Of a stretch of 64,000 nt of DNA, positions 45,259 through 53,413 are shown one piece after another. Source of the DNA: Geminisphaera colitermitum TAV2 (GTDB lineage: Bacteria > Verrucomicrobiota > Verrucomicrobiia > Opitutales > Opitutaceae); contig NZ_ABEA03000085.1 of assembly GCF_000171235.2 (NCBI RefSeq), positions 44,648 through 108,647 of the forward strand, read 5' to 3'. The notes under the pieces are model-generated. The model made no database searches. It was not told the DNA's origin and saw only the letters and a program-made list of their open reading frames with translations. Position 1 is the first letter of the stretch; every line of letters starts with the position of its first letter. Position numbers and translations under genes: made by a program.

Positions 45259-46329
45259 TCATTCTTTCAGCGAGGCCATGTCGATCACGAAGCGGTAGCG
45301 GACGTCGCTCTTCAAGAGGCGTTCGTAGGCTTCGTTGATCTGCTGGATGCGGATCAGTTCAATGTCGCTCACGATGTTGTGCGCGGAGCAGAAATCGAGC
45401 ATCTCCTGGGTCTCCGCAATGCCGCCGATGCCGGAGCCGGCGAAGTTGCGGCGGGGAAGGATCAGGTTGAACACCGCGACGGAAAGCGGCGTGGCGGGCA
45501 CGCCGACCTGCGTAAGCGTGCCGTCGAGCTTGAGGAGGTTGAACAAGGCGTTGATGTCGTGGTTGGCGGACACGGTATCGAGAATGAAGTCGAAGCTGCG
45601 GGCGTGCTTTTGCATCTGATCCTTGTCGGTCGAGATGATGACCTCGCTGGCCCCGAGGCGGATGGCGTCGGCGACTTTGCCCGGAGAAGTGGTCAGCACC
45701 ACGGTGTGCGCGCCCATGGCGTGGGCGAATTTCACGCCCATGTGGCCGAGTCCACCGATGCCGACGATGCCCACTTTCTGGCCGGGGCCGACTTTCCAGT
45801 GGCGCAGCGGCGAATACGTGGTGATGCCTGCGCAGAGCAACGGGGCGGTGGCGGCGAGGTCGAGGTTGGCCGGCACGCGCAGGGTAAACGCCTGGTCCAC
45901 CACCACGCTTTCGGAATAGCCGCCGTAGGTCATGCCGCCGAGGTGCTTGTCCTCCCCGTTGTAGGTGAAGGTGCAGCCATTCTCGCAATATTGCTCCAGA
46001 CCGCGCTGGCAGCTCGGACAGGTGCGGCACGAGTCCACCATGCAGCCGACGGCGGCGAGGTCGCCTTCCTTGAACTTGGTGACCTTGGGGCCGACGCGGG
46101 TGACGCGTCCGACGATCTCGTGGCCGGGCACGCAGGGGTAGATCGTGTTTTGCCATTCGCCGCGGGCCTGGTGCAGGTCGGAGTGGCAGACGCCGCAGTA
46201 GAGGATTTCGATGACGACGTCGTGCGGCAGCGGATCGCGGCGCTGGATGGTAAACGGGGCGAGCGGAGAGGTGGTGGATTGGGCGGCGTAGGCCCGTTTG
46301 GGAACGGCGGTGACAGTTGGTTTGGACAT
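45259..46329 (-). CDS. Zinc-dependent NAD(P) alcohol dehydrogenase (YahK-like)
   Basis: About 356 residues from the ATG at 46329. Medium-chain dehydrogenase: catalytic zinc ligands in CGVCHSDLH and GHEIVGRV, structural zinc cysteines in CRTCPSCQRGLEQYC, and Rossmann motif GIGGLGHMG. The sequence is typical of the broad-range aldehyde reductase / cinnamyl-alcohol dehydrogenase group (YahK/AdhC). It reduces aldehydes with NADPH in the cytoplasm (family knowledge). It is divergent from the glucuronokinase gene, with a TTTTGCGCAAAA palindrome in the shared promoter region. Confidence 0.92.
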   Translation of the reverse strand: MSKPTVTAVPKRAYAAQSTTSPLAPFTIQRRDPLPHDVVIEILYCGVCHSDLHQARGEWQNTIYPCVPGHEIVGRVTRVGPKVTKFKEGDLAAVGCMVDSCRTCPSCQRGLEQYCENGCTFTYNGEDKHLGGMTYGGYSESVVVDQAFTLRVPANLDLAATAPLLCAGITTYSPLRHWKVGPGQKVGIVGIGGLGHMGVKFAHAMGAHTVVLTTSPGKVADAIRLGASEVIISTDKDQMQKHARSFDFILDTVSANHDINALFNLLKLDGTLTQVGVPATPLSVAVFNLILPRRNFAGSGIGGIAETQEMLDFCSAHNIVSDIELIRIQQINEAYERLLKSDVRYRFVIDMASLKE

Positions 46330-46391
46330 GGCTCGGATGATAGCACAAGGCTGTCGAAATATCTCTCGTAACCTTGCTCGCTCTATCGGGA

Positions 46392-46403
46392 TTTTGCGCA
46401 AAA
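46392..46403. promoter_or_regulatory. Palindrome TTTTGCGCAAAA in a divergent promoter
   Basis: A perfect 12-bp palindrome between the dehydrogenase and glucuronokinase genes, in the context GGGATTTTGC. A near copy with the same left flank is at 54524-54535 between the ECF and AraC genes. Possible common regulator site. Confidence 0.35.
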
Positions 46404-46517
46404 GGCGGTGGCGGCTTGCATGTAATGGATTGGAAATTACGGGATGCTAATTACCGGCCATTTGCATGTTTGGTTTTGCAGAAGCGGGCAAAACTGTCTT
46501 AAGGCACGCGTCTTTAT

Positions 46518-47534
46518 ATGATTATCCGCACTGTTGCTTATCCTCGCGCCGGACTGATCGGCAATCCGTCCGATGGGTATTTTGGCAAGACGATCGCTTT
46601 TGCGTTCACGAATTTTTCCGCGCACATCGAGCTTTGGGAGTCCCCCGAGTTGGAGTTGTTGCCAAGTCGCCGCGACCACTCGGTGTTTTCCAGCCTTGAG
46701 GCTTTGCACAATGATGTGCGCTCGCACGGCTACTATGGCGGCTTTCGCCTGCTTAAGGCTGCGGCGAAGGCGTTTTATGAATATTGTGTCGAACGGGGCA
46801 TTCAGATCGGCGCCAAAAACTACACGATGCGCTACCGGTCCGATATTCCAAATCGTGTGGGGCTTGCCGGGTCGAGTGCGTTGATCACGGCTTGCATGAG
46901 AGGATTGATGAGCTTTTACGGCGTGCAAATTTCACGGCATTCGCTGGCCAATCTCGTTCTCCGTGTGGAGAACAACGAACTCGGCATTCCGGCTGGTTTG
47001 CAGGACCGTGTCGCCCAATCTTATCAAGGGTTGGTTTACATGGATTTTAGCCGCGAGATGATGGAGAAGCGTCATTACGGTAGCTACGAATCGCTGGACC
47101 CGGCGAAACTGCCTCCCGTCTATGTGGCCTACCGCGAGGATCTGTCGGAAGGCACCGAGGTCTATCACAATGATCTGCGCGCGCGCTGGCAGCGTGGCGA
47201 AAAGGACGTGGTCGATGCGATTGAGTTCTGGGCCAACTTGACGCTGGAATTTCGCAAGGCTCTCGATGCCGGGGATCGCAAGGCCATGCACCGGATCATG
47301 AATGCCAACTTCGACAAGCGCGCCAGCCTTTATGACGTGGGCGACGGCAACCGCGACATGGTCGCCACCGCCCGCTCGACGGGGGCGAGTGCGAAATTTG
47401 CCGGCAGCGGCGGCGCCATCGTGGGCATTTATGATGATGAGGCGATGTTCCGGGATCTTGAAAAGGCTTTCGCCTCCAAGGGGATTCGTGTGATCAAGCC
47501 CGAGATCGCGCCCATGCTGCCCACCGGAGTTTAA
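46518..47534 (+). CDS. GHMP kinase, glucuronokinase-like
   Basis: A 338-residue GHMP-family sugar kinase. The ATP-binding motif is GLAGSSALITAC (115-126) and motif 3 is AKFAGSGGAIVG. Many segments resemble plant glucuronokinase: GNPSDGYFGKTI, GYYGGFRLL, ELGIPAGLQDRVAQSYQGLVYMDFS (in parts) and TGASAKFAGSGGA. The expected reaction is D-glucuronate plus ATP to glucuronate-1-phosphate. The following gene is a UTP-sugar uridylyltransferase 41 bp away, so together they could make UDP-glucuronate by salvage. The recall of plant sequence is from memory and needs a search. Other sugar-1-kinase substrates are possible. Confidence 0.82.
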   Translation: MIIRTVAYPRAGLIGNPSDGYFGKTIAFAFTNFSAHIELWESPELELLPSRRDHSVFSSLEALHNDVRSHGYYGGFRLLKAAAKAFYEYCVERGIQIGAKNYTMRYRSDIPNRVGLAGSSALITACMRGLMSFYGVQISRHSLANLVLRVENNELGIPAGLQDRVAQSYQGLVYMDFSREMMEKRHYGSYESLDPAKLPPVYVAYREDLSEGTEVYHNDLRARWQRGEKDVVDAIEFWANLTLEFRKALDAGDRKAMHRIMNANFDKRASLYDVGDGNRDMVATARSTGASAKFAGSGGAIVGIYDDEAMFRDLEKAFASKGIRVIKPEIAPMLPTGV

Positions 47535-47575
47535 TTTGCGTGAAATTTTGCCGCTCAATTTAGCAGATTCAAATC

Positions 47576-48400
47576 ATGAAAGCCATCATCCCAGCCGCCG
47601 GACTCGGCACTCGTTTTCTTCCCATTGCCAAGGCTGTACCCAAAGAAATGTTACCGCTCGGTGACAAGCCGGTCATCCACTACGTCGTCGCGGAAGCCGC
47701 CGCCGCCGGGTTTGATGAAATCCTCATCGTCATCAGCCAGGGCAAAGAGTGCATCCAGCACTACTTCGCGCCCAATCCCGATTTGGAACGGCACTTGGAA
47801 AAAATCGGGAAGTTGCAGGCGTTGGAAGACGTGCGCGCCGTCTCGCGGCTTGCCCGCATCAGCTACACTTACCAGAAGGAGATGCGCGGATTGGGCGACG
47901 CGGTTTTGCTAGGGCGCGAGTTCGTGGGGAACGATTCTCTCTTCGCCGTGTTGCTTGGTGACACGGTGATGCATCAATCGTCACCCCTGCCCGCCATGCG
48001 CGCGGCGTGGGAAAAATGGCGCCAGCCATCGGTGTGCCTGGAGCGGTGCCCCGCGGAACGTGTATCCAAATATGGAGTCGCCGGCGGAACGCTGCGGGAA
48101 GACGGCGTGTTTACGCTGGATCGTCTGGTGGAAAAACCAGCGCCGGATGCCGCGCCACGCTTGCGGTCTGCGGACGGCGTCCCGTTGCCTTTTCACGCGT
48201 TCGCGGCGCGTTACCTGTTTACGCCGCAGATTTTTGACCATCTGGAAAACACGCACGCCGGGTTTGGCGGGGAAATCCAATTGACCGACGCCATGGAGCA
48301 ATTGCGTCTTCGAGACGGCATGTTGGGCGTCACGTGGCCGGGCAAACGCCTGGACATCGGCAACCCCGCGGGCCTCATCGATGCAGCAAGGCTTTATTAG
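47576..48400 (+). CDS. galU: UTP-glucose-1-phosphate uridylyltransferase family protein
   Basis: 274 residues. The nucleotidyltransferase start PAAGLGTRFLPIAKAVPKEM has the G-x-G-T-R loop and catalytic Lys. The UTP-sugar binding features VVAEAAAAGFDEILIV and GGEIQLTDAMEQL fit GalU. It joins a sugar-1-phosphate to UTP, giving a UDP-sugar. Linked to the upstream glucuronokinase, it could act on glucuronate-1-phosphate as well as or instead of glucose-1-phosphate; this is inference. It ends at a large hairpin. Confidence 0.88.
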   Translation: MKAIIPAAGLGTRFLPIAKAVPKEMLPLGDKPVIHYVVAEAAAAGFDEILIVISQGKECIQHYFAPNPDLERHLEKIGKLQALEDVRAVSRLARISYTYQKEMRGLGDAVLLGREFVGNDSLFAVLLGDTVMHQSSPLPAMRAAWEKWRQPSVCLERCPAERVSKYGVAGGTLREDGVFTLDRLVEKPAPDAAPRLRSADGVPLPFHAFAARYLFTPQIFDHLENTHAGFGGEIQLTDAMEQLRLRDGMLGVTWPGKRLDIGNPAGLIDAARLY

Positions 48401-48403
48401 AAC

Positions 48404-48475
48404 CTGATGTTACGCAGGGGCCGCAGGGAGCGGCGGCATCCTGCCGCCGCTCCCTGGTCGTCCGCGTAACATCAG
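48404..48475. terminator. Bidirectional hairpin between convergent genes
   Basis: Outer perfect arms CTGATGTTACGC and GCGTAACATCAG, and an inner GC-rich stem GGGAGCGGCGGCA with TGCCGCCGCTCCC around three bases. It fills the 75-bp gap between galU (+) and the TonB receptor (-), so it likely ends both transcripts. Confidence 0.75.
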
Positions 48476-50488
48476 TTAGAACCCCAGCCGCACGCCAAGC
48501 ATGGCACCGATGCCGGGCATGGGGTATCCGGGACGATAATACCACGTCCGGTCAGTGAGATTGTCCACGGCAAGGAACACCTCGCCCTGCTTCACGCGCA
48601 GCGACGGGACCGCAAAACGATAACCGAGTCGCGCATTCACAACCACCGACGACGGCACTTGCGGGTTGTTCGTTGGATCGGCGCTGACGGCGTCGCTGCG
48701 AGCCCAGGCGTTGGTCGGGTTCACATACATGCGGTCTTGGTAGAGCATATCGACGCTGAGTTGGAAATTTTGGAAAAAAGTCCAGTTGAAGCCGGCGCTT
48801 GCCGTCCACTCGGGCGCATAGGGCATGCCCGTCACCGACGTGTGCAACCAAGTGGCGCCGACAAAAAAACTCAGATCCGCCGTCGGGCTCCACGTGGCGC
48901 TGCTCTCCACGCCGTAATTGTGCCAGTCGCCGATGTTGGCAAAACCCTGCGGTACGGGCGCGCCCGTGGTCGGGAAAGTAAGCACGTAGCGGTTGTCGCC
49001 GCGGTCGTAAAACGTCGTGATGTCGGCCTTGAACTTCGGGTTGAAGCGGTGGCTCACGCCCGCTTCGAAATGGTCGAGCGTCTCCGCGTCGAGGTTGCGC
49101 CACGCCTCGCGTTTGGCCGGATCGTTGTAGAGCGGCGGGAGCACGGCCTGCGAAAACGCGGCGACGTTGAGGCCGGGATAACTGACGCCACGCGCGTAAC
49201 CGGCGTGCGTTTCGGTGTCCTTGTAACCGGCCACCACACCGGCGTGTGGAGCGACTTCGGGATTGTCATTAAAAATGCTATGATCGTAAAAGCGGATGCC
49301 GGCGGAGGGTTGCGCGTAGTAACCGTCGCGTATGCCGAACAGATGATTGACCGCGGCGTAGGGGGAAACGATCCAGAAGTCCTCGCGCCCGAAACGTGTG
49401 TTCAGCGCGGGGTTGTAACGCTCAAACCTGCCCTTGCCGCTCATCACATCCACATCCAGCCCGGCGAGTACCTCGCCGCCTTCCCACGCGGCGAATTTCT
49501 CGGCGGCGCGCACTCCGTAAAGATCCCAGTCCATGATTGTGTTGTCCGTGTCGCCGGGGGCAACTGGCGCGCCGGTGTCGCGCATGCCTTGGTCATACCA
49601 GGCGGCATGTCCGGAATTCCAATACGCTTTGATCCAGCCTTCGGCGCGCTGGTAACGGTTTCCCAAAGTGACGACGGAGAGGATGTCGTCGGTCTTGTAG
49701 TCGCCCATGTGATACGGGGAGTTTTCCGCACCGGGGTCTTCCGCGTAGTTGTTGGTGCGATCGCCGAAAAAGGAGAGCGACCAGTTTTCGTTCAGCGCGT
49801 AGCCGAGGCGCAGAAAATAATCCTGGAGTTCGCCGCCGGAGTTGGGGCGGTCGCCGTCGGAACGGCGGTAACTCTGGCCGGCGTAAAAATCGAGCGGACC
49901 GCTTTTCCCGCCCGCTGACACTTTTTCGGTCAGCGTGCTGTCGGAGCCGGCGACGATGGTGATGTCGGCGGCGGTGCCTTCGGTGCGTTTTTGCCGGGGC
50001 GTGATGTTCACGGCGGTGAAGGCGTTGCCGAAAATCTGAGGCTGCACGCTCTTGTAAACCTCGATCGATTCCGCCGCATCGATGGAAAGGATATCGAGTA
50101 GTGGATGACTGAATACGGCATTGTAGCGCGGAGCGCCGTCGTAGAGCGCGACGAGTTCGCCGCCTGGGCGGCTGGCACCCATGCCGCGGATAAAAATCGC
50201 CCCCCCGCCCGAGCCGCCGTAGGAGCCGACTTTGTTGTTGCGCGAGATGTTGACGCCGGGCGTGGTGCGCAGTGCGGAGGAGATGTCGGTGGCGTTGAGG
50301 TCTTCAATTTGCCGCGCGCCCACCACGCTGTATCCGCCGGCGTAGGGGCTTGTGACGTTGCTCTGGATGAGGGGCGGTGCGGTGACGATCATCTCCGGCA
50401 ATACTTGCGGCGTGGGTTCGACGGGGGTGTCGCCGAAGGCAGACGCGGGGACAAGAATGACGGCGGAGATTACGAGGTGTTTGAGCAT
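48476..50488 (-). CDS. TonB-dependent outer-membrane receptor
   Basis: About 670 residues from the ATG at 50488, where a signal peptide begins (MLKHLVISAVILVPASAFG). The TonB-box-like segment is EMIVTAPP. The plug domain shows VVGARQIEDLNATDISSAL and AIFIRGMGASRPGGEL. The C-terminal beta-barrel ends in aromatic LGVRLGF. It imports a scarce ligand across the outer membrane using TonB energy. It is the last gene of a minus-strand run with a polyferredoxin, DUF362, phosphoribosyltransferase and ECF S component, so the ligand may be a vitamin-like or nucleobase-like compound (inference). An 18-base C tract precedes it by 32 bp. Confidence 0.9.
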   Translation of the reverse strand: MLKHLVISAVILVPASAFGDTPVEPTPQVLPEMIVTAPPLIQSNVTSPYAGGYSVVGARQIEDLNATDISSALRTTPGVNISRNNKVGSYGGSGGGAIFIRGMGASRPGGELVALYDGAPRYNAVFSHPLLDILSIDAAESIEVYKSVQPQIFGNAFTAVNITPRQKRTEGTAADITIVAGSDSTLTEKVSAGGKSGPLDFYAGQSYRRSDGDRPNSGGELQDYFLRLGYALNENWSLSFFGDRTNNYAEDPGAENSPYHMGDYKTDDILSVVTLGNRYQRAEGWIKAYWNSGHAAWYDQGMRDTGAPVAPGDTDNTIMDWDLYGVRAAEKFAAWEGGEVLAGLDVDVMSGKGRFERYNPALNTRFGREDFWIVSPYAAVNHLFGIRDGYYAQPSAGIRFYDHSIFNDNPEVAPHAGVVAGYKDTETHAGYARGVSYPGLNVAAFSQAVLPPLYNDPAKREAWRNLDAETLDHFEAGVSHRFNPKFKADITTFYDRGDNRYVLTFPTTGAPVPQGFANIGDWHNYGVESSATWSPTADLSFFVGATWLHTSVTGMPYAPEWTASAGFNWTFFQNFQLSVDMLYQDRMYVNPTNAWARSDAVSADPTNNPQVPSSVVVNARLGYRFAVPSLRVKQGEVFLAVDNLTDRTWYYRPGYPMPGIGAMLGVRLGF

Positions 50489-50520
50489 TGGCAGGGAATG
50501 GAATTGGAAACGGTGGGCGC

Positions 50521-50538
50521 GGGGGGGGGGGGGGGGGG
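50521..50538 (-). repeat. C18 homopolymer upstream of the TonB receptor
   Basis: Eighteen G on the plus strand, C on the transcribed sense, 32 bp before the receptor start codon. This position could change expression through leader or promoter spacing. Confidence 0.9.
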
Positions 50539-50623
50539 AGGGACATGTCTGCAAGCCTGCGCCATTCGAACCGACGACGTGGCGCGTCGTTTGCAACGGT
50601 TGGAAACTGTCGCTCCCTCGGAA

Positions 50624-50646
50624 TGCGGGCGGGACGCCCGCGCCAC
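50624..50646. repeat. Short palindromic repeat TGCGGGCGGGACGCCCGCGC
   Basis: A 23-bp unit (one more CAC-containing end beyond the part shown) just after the polyferredoxin stop. A variant is inside the endonuclease Q-helicase gene near 61860-61882. It can form a GCGGGC/GCCCGC hairpin. Confidence 0.6.
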
Positions 50647-50650
50647 ATGT

Positions 50651-52327
50651 TCAGAACGCAAAGTCATCGGAACCGGCGGGGGCGGCGGCTTTTTCCTGCA
50701 CGAGAACTTCGGCGGTCTCGTGCGTGGCGAGTCCGCGCACCACCACGGCTTTTTTCGGGAGCGCGGGACAGGCGAACTGGCACGCACCGCAACCGATGCA
50801 ATACCGCTCATCCACGACCGGTTCGGCGTGGCGCGCGCCGCGTTGTTTCATTTGCAGGGCGGCGGTCGGGCAGTGCTCGGCGCAGGCGCCGCACGCGGTG
50901 TCATCGGTGATGACGATGCACCGCGAATGCGTCACTTCGGCGACGCCGATGCGTGTGCGCTGCTTCACGGCGGGCACGAGTGGCTGGAGGGCATGGTCGG
51001 GGCAGACGTCGCCGCAGGTCGTGCAGTTGATGTTGCAAAAACTCCGGTCGAAATTGAGCCGGGGTTTCATGAGGCCTTCGAGGCTGCCGTAGCCAAACAC
51101 GGCGGGCTCCAGCACGTGGCTGGGGCAGGCGCTGACGCAGAGCTGGCAGGCGGTGCATTGTGCGACGAAGCGGTCGATGCTGCGCGCGCCGGGCGGGGCG
51201 ACGGTCTTGCGGGATTTTTCGGACGAACCGTTCGCGTCGGTCTCACCGTGGTCATGGGTGCCGGTGCGGGCGGCGACGACGGTCAACGCGCCGGTCGTGA
51301 GCGTGCCGAGGAAGGCACGCCTTGAACGTCCAACATCGAACATCCAACATCCAACATCGAAGTGGGGCGCTACCGCGCCGGGGGGGGGGGGGGAGGGGGG
51401 CGGTTGGGGGTTCGCCGTTGGGCGTTGGATGTTGGGCGTTGGATGTTCGATGTTCGCCGACGCCGAGCGCCAGCGGAGACGCAGTCCGCCTTCGTCGCAG
51501 ATGGAGACGCAGTCGAAGCAGCCGACGCAGCGTGAGTGGTCAATCTCCTGTTTGCGCAGATCGATGCACTGCGCCTTGCAACTGCGCAGGCAGTCGCCGC
51601 AGCGCACGCAGGCGCTGCGATCGATGGCGAGCCGGAAGAGGGATTTTTTGGATACAAGGCCGAGCAACGCGCCAACAGGACAAACGGTGTTGCACCAGAG
51701 GCGTCCGCGCAGCGCCGACATGATGACGACCGTGGTGAAGATCAGCAGCACCGGCAGGAACACGCCGAGGCCCGCCCAGGGTAGTGCGACTCGTGGTACT
51801 GCGTTGGATCCGAAGTGTTGCGCAATCAGGGCAACAAGGTTGTTGGCTCCGATTAGCAGGGGACGGAAGAGCGTGCCGGCGAAGCGTCCGAAGTGGCTGT
51901 AAGGGTCGAGCCATGCGAGGGCAAAGCCACCCCAGCCAGCGAGCACGGCTGCAATGGTGAGGGCGAGGATTGTGTATCGGGTTTTATTATACGCGGGGCG
52001 GTAGGGTAGTGGTTTTTTCTTTGGGTTTTTGTTAGCGCGTAGTTTTTTTGCGATACGTATCACGATGTCTTGCAGCACGCCGAGGGGGCAGAGGGTGGAG
52101 CAATAGACGCGTCCGATGACCAGCGTGACGACGAGCACCGCGATGCAGGCAAGCGAGAGCGCGGCGCCGCTGGCGAGCGCAATAGTCGATGGCAGAAACT
52201 GGATGCTTGTGACGGCGTGTTTAAATGTGGCGGGCAGGGCGTCGCGGTAGTCGAGGAAGGCGATCGTCACCGCCGTCAGGCAGAGCACGGCAAGGATGGT
52301 GCGCAGGAGGCGGAGGGTGTGACGCAT
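50651..52327 (-). CDS. Membrane-bound polyferredoxin (NapH-like plus 4Fe-4S domains)
   Basis: 558 residues. The N-terminal half has about four transmembrane helices and two NapH/MauN-type motifs (YCSTLCPLG, WCNTVCPVG). Ferredoxin motifs follow: CVRCGDCLRSCKAQC, CVGCFDCVSIC, then CTACQLCVSACP, CNINCTTCGDVCP, CGACAEHCP and CIGCGACQFACP. An internal twin-arginine-like RRAFLGTLTTGAL before the last group suggests an old fusion with a Tat-exported ferredoxin. Between the halves lies a repeat insertion (NIEHPTPNIQRPT and a Pro run from a 14-base C tract). It probably carries electrons at the membrane, paired with the DUF362 protein upstream. Confidence 0.88.
   Translation of the reverse strand: MRHTLRLLRTILAVLCLTAVTIAFLDYRDALPATFKHAVTSIQFLPSTIALASGAALSLACIAVLVVTLVIGRVYCSTLCPLGVLQDIVIRIAKKLRANKNPKKKPLPYRPAYNKTRYTILALTIAAVLAGWGGFALAWLDPYSHFGRFAGTLFRPLLIGANNLVALIAQHFGSNAVPRVALPWAGLGVFLPVLLIFTTVVIMSALRGRLWCNTVCPVGALLGLVSKKSLFRLAIDRSACVRCGDCLRSCKAQCIDLRKQEIDHSRCVGCFDCVSICDEGGLRLRWRSASANIEHPTPNIQRPTANPQPPPSPPPPGAVAPHFDVGCWMFDVGRSRRAFLGTLTTGALTVVAARTGTHDHGETDANGSSEKSRKTVAPPGARSIDRFVAQCTACQLCVSACPSHVLEPAVFGYGSLEGLMKPRLNFDRSFCNINCTTCGDVCPDHALQPLVPAVKQRTRIGVAEVTHSRCIVITDDTACGACAEHCPTAALQMKQRGARHAEPVVDERYCIGCGACQFACPALPKKAVVVRGLATHETAEVLVQEKAAAPAGSDDFAF
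51327..51457. repeat. Inverted CAACATC/GATGTTG repeat with G14 core inside the polyferredoxin gene
   Basis: The left arm (51327-51361) repeats CCAACATCGAACAT-type units. The right arm (51413-51457) holds their inverse (GTTGGATGTTGGGCGTTGGA). A G14 run (51380-51393) lies between. It is in frame and adds about 45 residues of low-complexity sequence. It looks like a mobile palindromic element tolerated in a linker. Confidence 0.8.
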
Positions 52328-52398
52328 TTTGGAATATCCGAGGGGGCCGCGAGTGTTGCGTGAGAATGCGGGATTTGGGAGCGGATGGGGCGCGGTTT

Positions 52399-52425
52399 CG
52401 GAGGCCTCGGAGAGGCCTCCCTACC
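52399..52425. repeat. Dispersed palindromic repeat, single 27-bp unit
   Basis: One copy of the GGTAGGGAGGCCTCTCCGAG family, in inverse orientation, between the DUF362 and polyferredoxin genes. Confidence 0.8.
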
Positions 52426-52439
52426 GGGTTGTGAGAGCG

Positions 52440-53381
52440 TCAGGCCGCGAGGCGCACGCGTTCGATTTTGATGGCGTTGAGGTCGTAGGTGCCGAGGCCG
52501 GCGTTGCCGGCGATTTTGACGTGTTCGATGCCGTCCTGCGCGTGGCCGAGCATGCGGGCACCGGCGGCGTCGATGGCAACGATGTCGGTCGAGGCGAGGA
52601 GGGATTTTATGTTGGGGATGAGGTCATCCACGCTTTTGCCGCGCGGGCCGTTGCGCATCATGGGCGCGTAGGCGTCGAGAACGTTGAGCGCGGGGCGTTT
52701 GAAGCGGACGAAGTCGGCGATGCACTGGTGCAGGTTGTTCTGGTGATAGAAGCGGCGGTCCCAGATGGCACCCATGAGATTTTTCATGCAGGCGGTCATG
52801 GTGGCGCCGCCGTGGTGCTTGAGCACGGGGGCGTTGATGAAGACGTCGCTGTCGAGGATGAGCGAGTGGACTTTTGTTGTTTTGAGCGCGGTGCCGCCGG
52901 GGATTTCCACTTCGCGGTAGTAGGATTCGTCGTTGCCGGGGACTATTTTGCCTCCGGCTTCTTTCACGGCGGCGGCGATGCCGCTGTTTTCGTAGCAGCG
53001 TTCCCAAGCGTCGCAGGTGTGGTCAAACACGGACACTTGGCTGGCTCCGGCGGCGAGGCACATTTCGACGAGGCGGCAGACGATGTCGGGGTGCGTGTTG
53101 GCGGAGCGTTCGGGGACGACGTCCCAGCCGATGTTGGGTTTGATGACGACGGTCTGGCCCTTTTTGACGAAGCGTTCCATGCCGCCGAGTTCGGCCATGG
53201 CGCGGTTGACCATGGCGGTGCGGTCGCCGTCACGCACGGCGACGAGCGCGGGCGCGGCGGTTTTTTTGTCGTCGTCGGCTGAGGTGGCGGTGGTTGCGGC
53301 AAAAAGCCCGCCGAGATCGGCGAGCGAGAAGACCGCGCCTACAGCGAAGCCTTTTTTGAGGAAGTCACGACGGGTGTTCAT
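52440..53381 (-). CDS. Tat-exported DUF362 protein
   Basis: 313 residues beginning MNTRRDFLKKGFAVGAVFSL, a twin-arginine signal, so it is exported folded, usually with a cofactor. The DUF362 core includes VVIKPNIGWDVVPERSANT, VFDHTCDAWERCYENSGI and VFINAPVLKHHGGATMTACM. It has only three cysteines and no 4Fe-4S motif of its own. DUF362 proteins often accompany ferredoxins; their reaction is not well defined. Its position 112 bp before the polyferredoxin gene suggests that they work together in a redox step outside the inner membrane. Confidence 0.88.
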   Translation of the reverse strand: MNTRRDFLKKGFAVGAVFSLADLGGLFAATTATSADDDKKTAAPALVAVRDGDRTAMVNRAMAELGGMERFVKKGQTVVIKPNIGWDVVPERSANTHPDIVCRLVEMCLAAGASQVSVFDHTCDAWERCYENSGIAAAVKEAGGKIVPGNDESYYREVEIPGGTALKTTKVHSLILDSDVFINAPVLKHHGGATMTACMKNLMGAIWDRRFYHQNNLHQCIADFVRFKRPALNVLDAYAPMMRNGPRGKSVDDLIPNIKSLLASTDIVAIDAAGARMLGHAQDGIEHVKIAGNAGLGTYDLNAIKIERVRLAA

Positions 53382-53413
53382 AGTGGGATGTGTTTGGGTT
53401 TAGAGTGTTGGAT

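Noticed and set aside
45193..46371. Plus-strand ORF opposite the alcohol dehydrogenase
   Set aside because: His/Gly/Val-rich shadow without motifs; it starts in the G21 tract.
48659..49918. Plus-strand ORF opposite the TonB receptor
   Set aside because: Antisense shadow; the receptor has signal peptide, plug and terminal aromatic residue.
51327..51457. A CRISPR array suggested by short repeated CAACATC units
   Set aside because: Units are 7-10 bp, without constant-length spacers, and form an inverted array within a coding frame.
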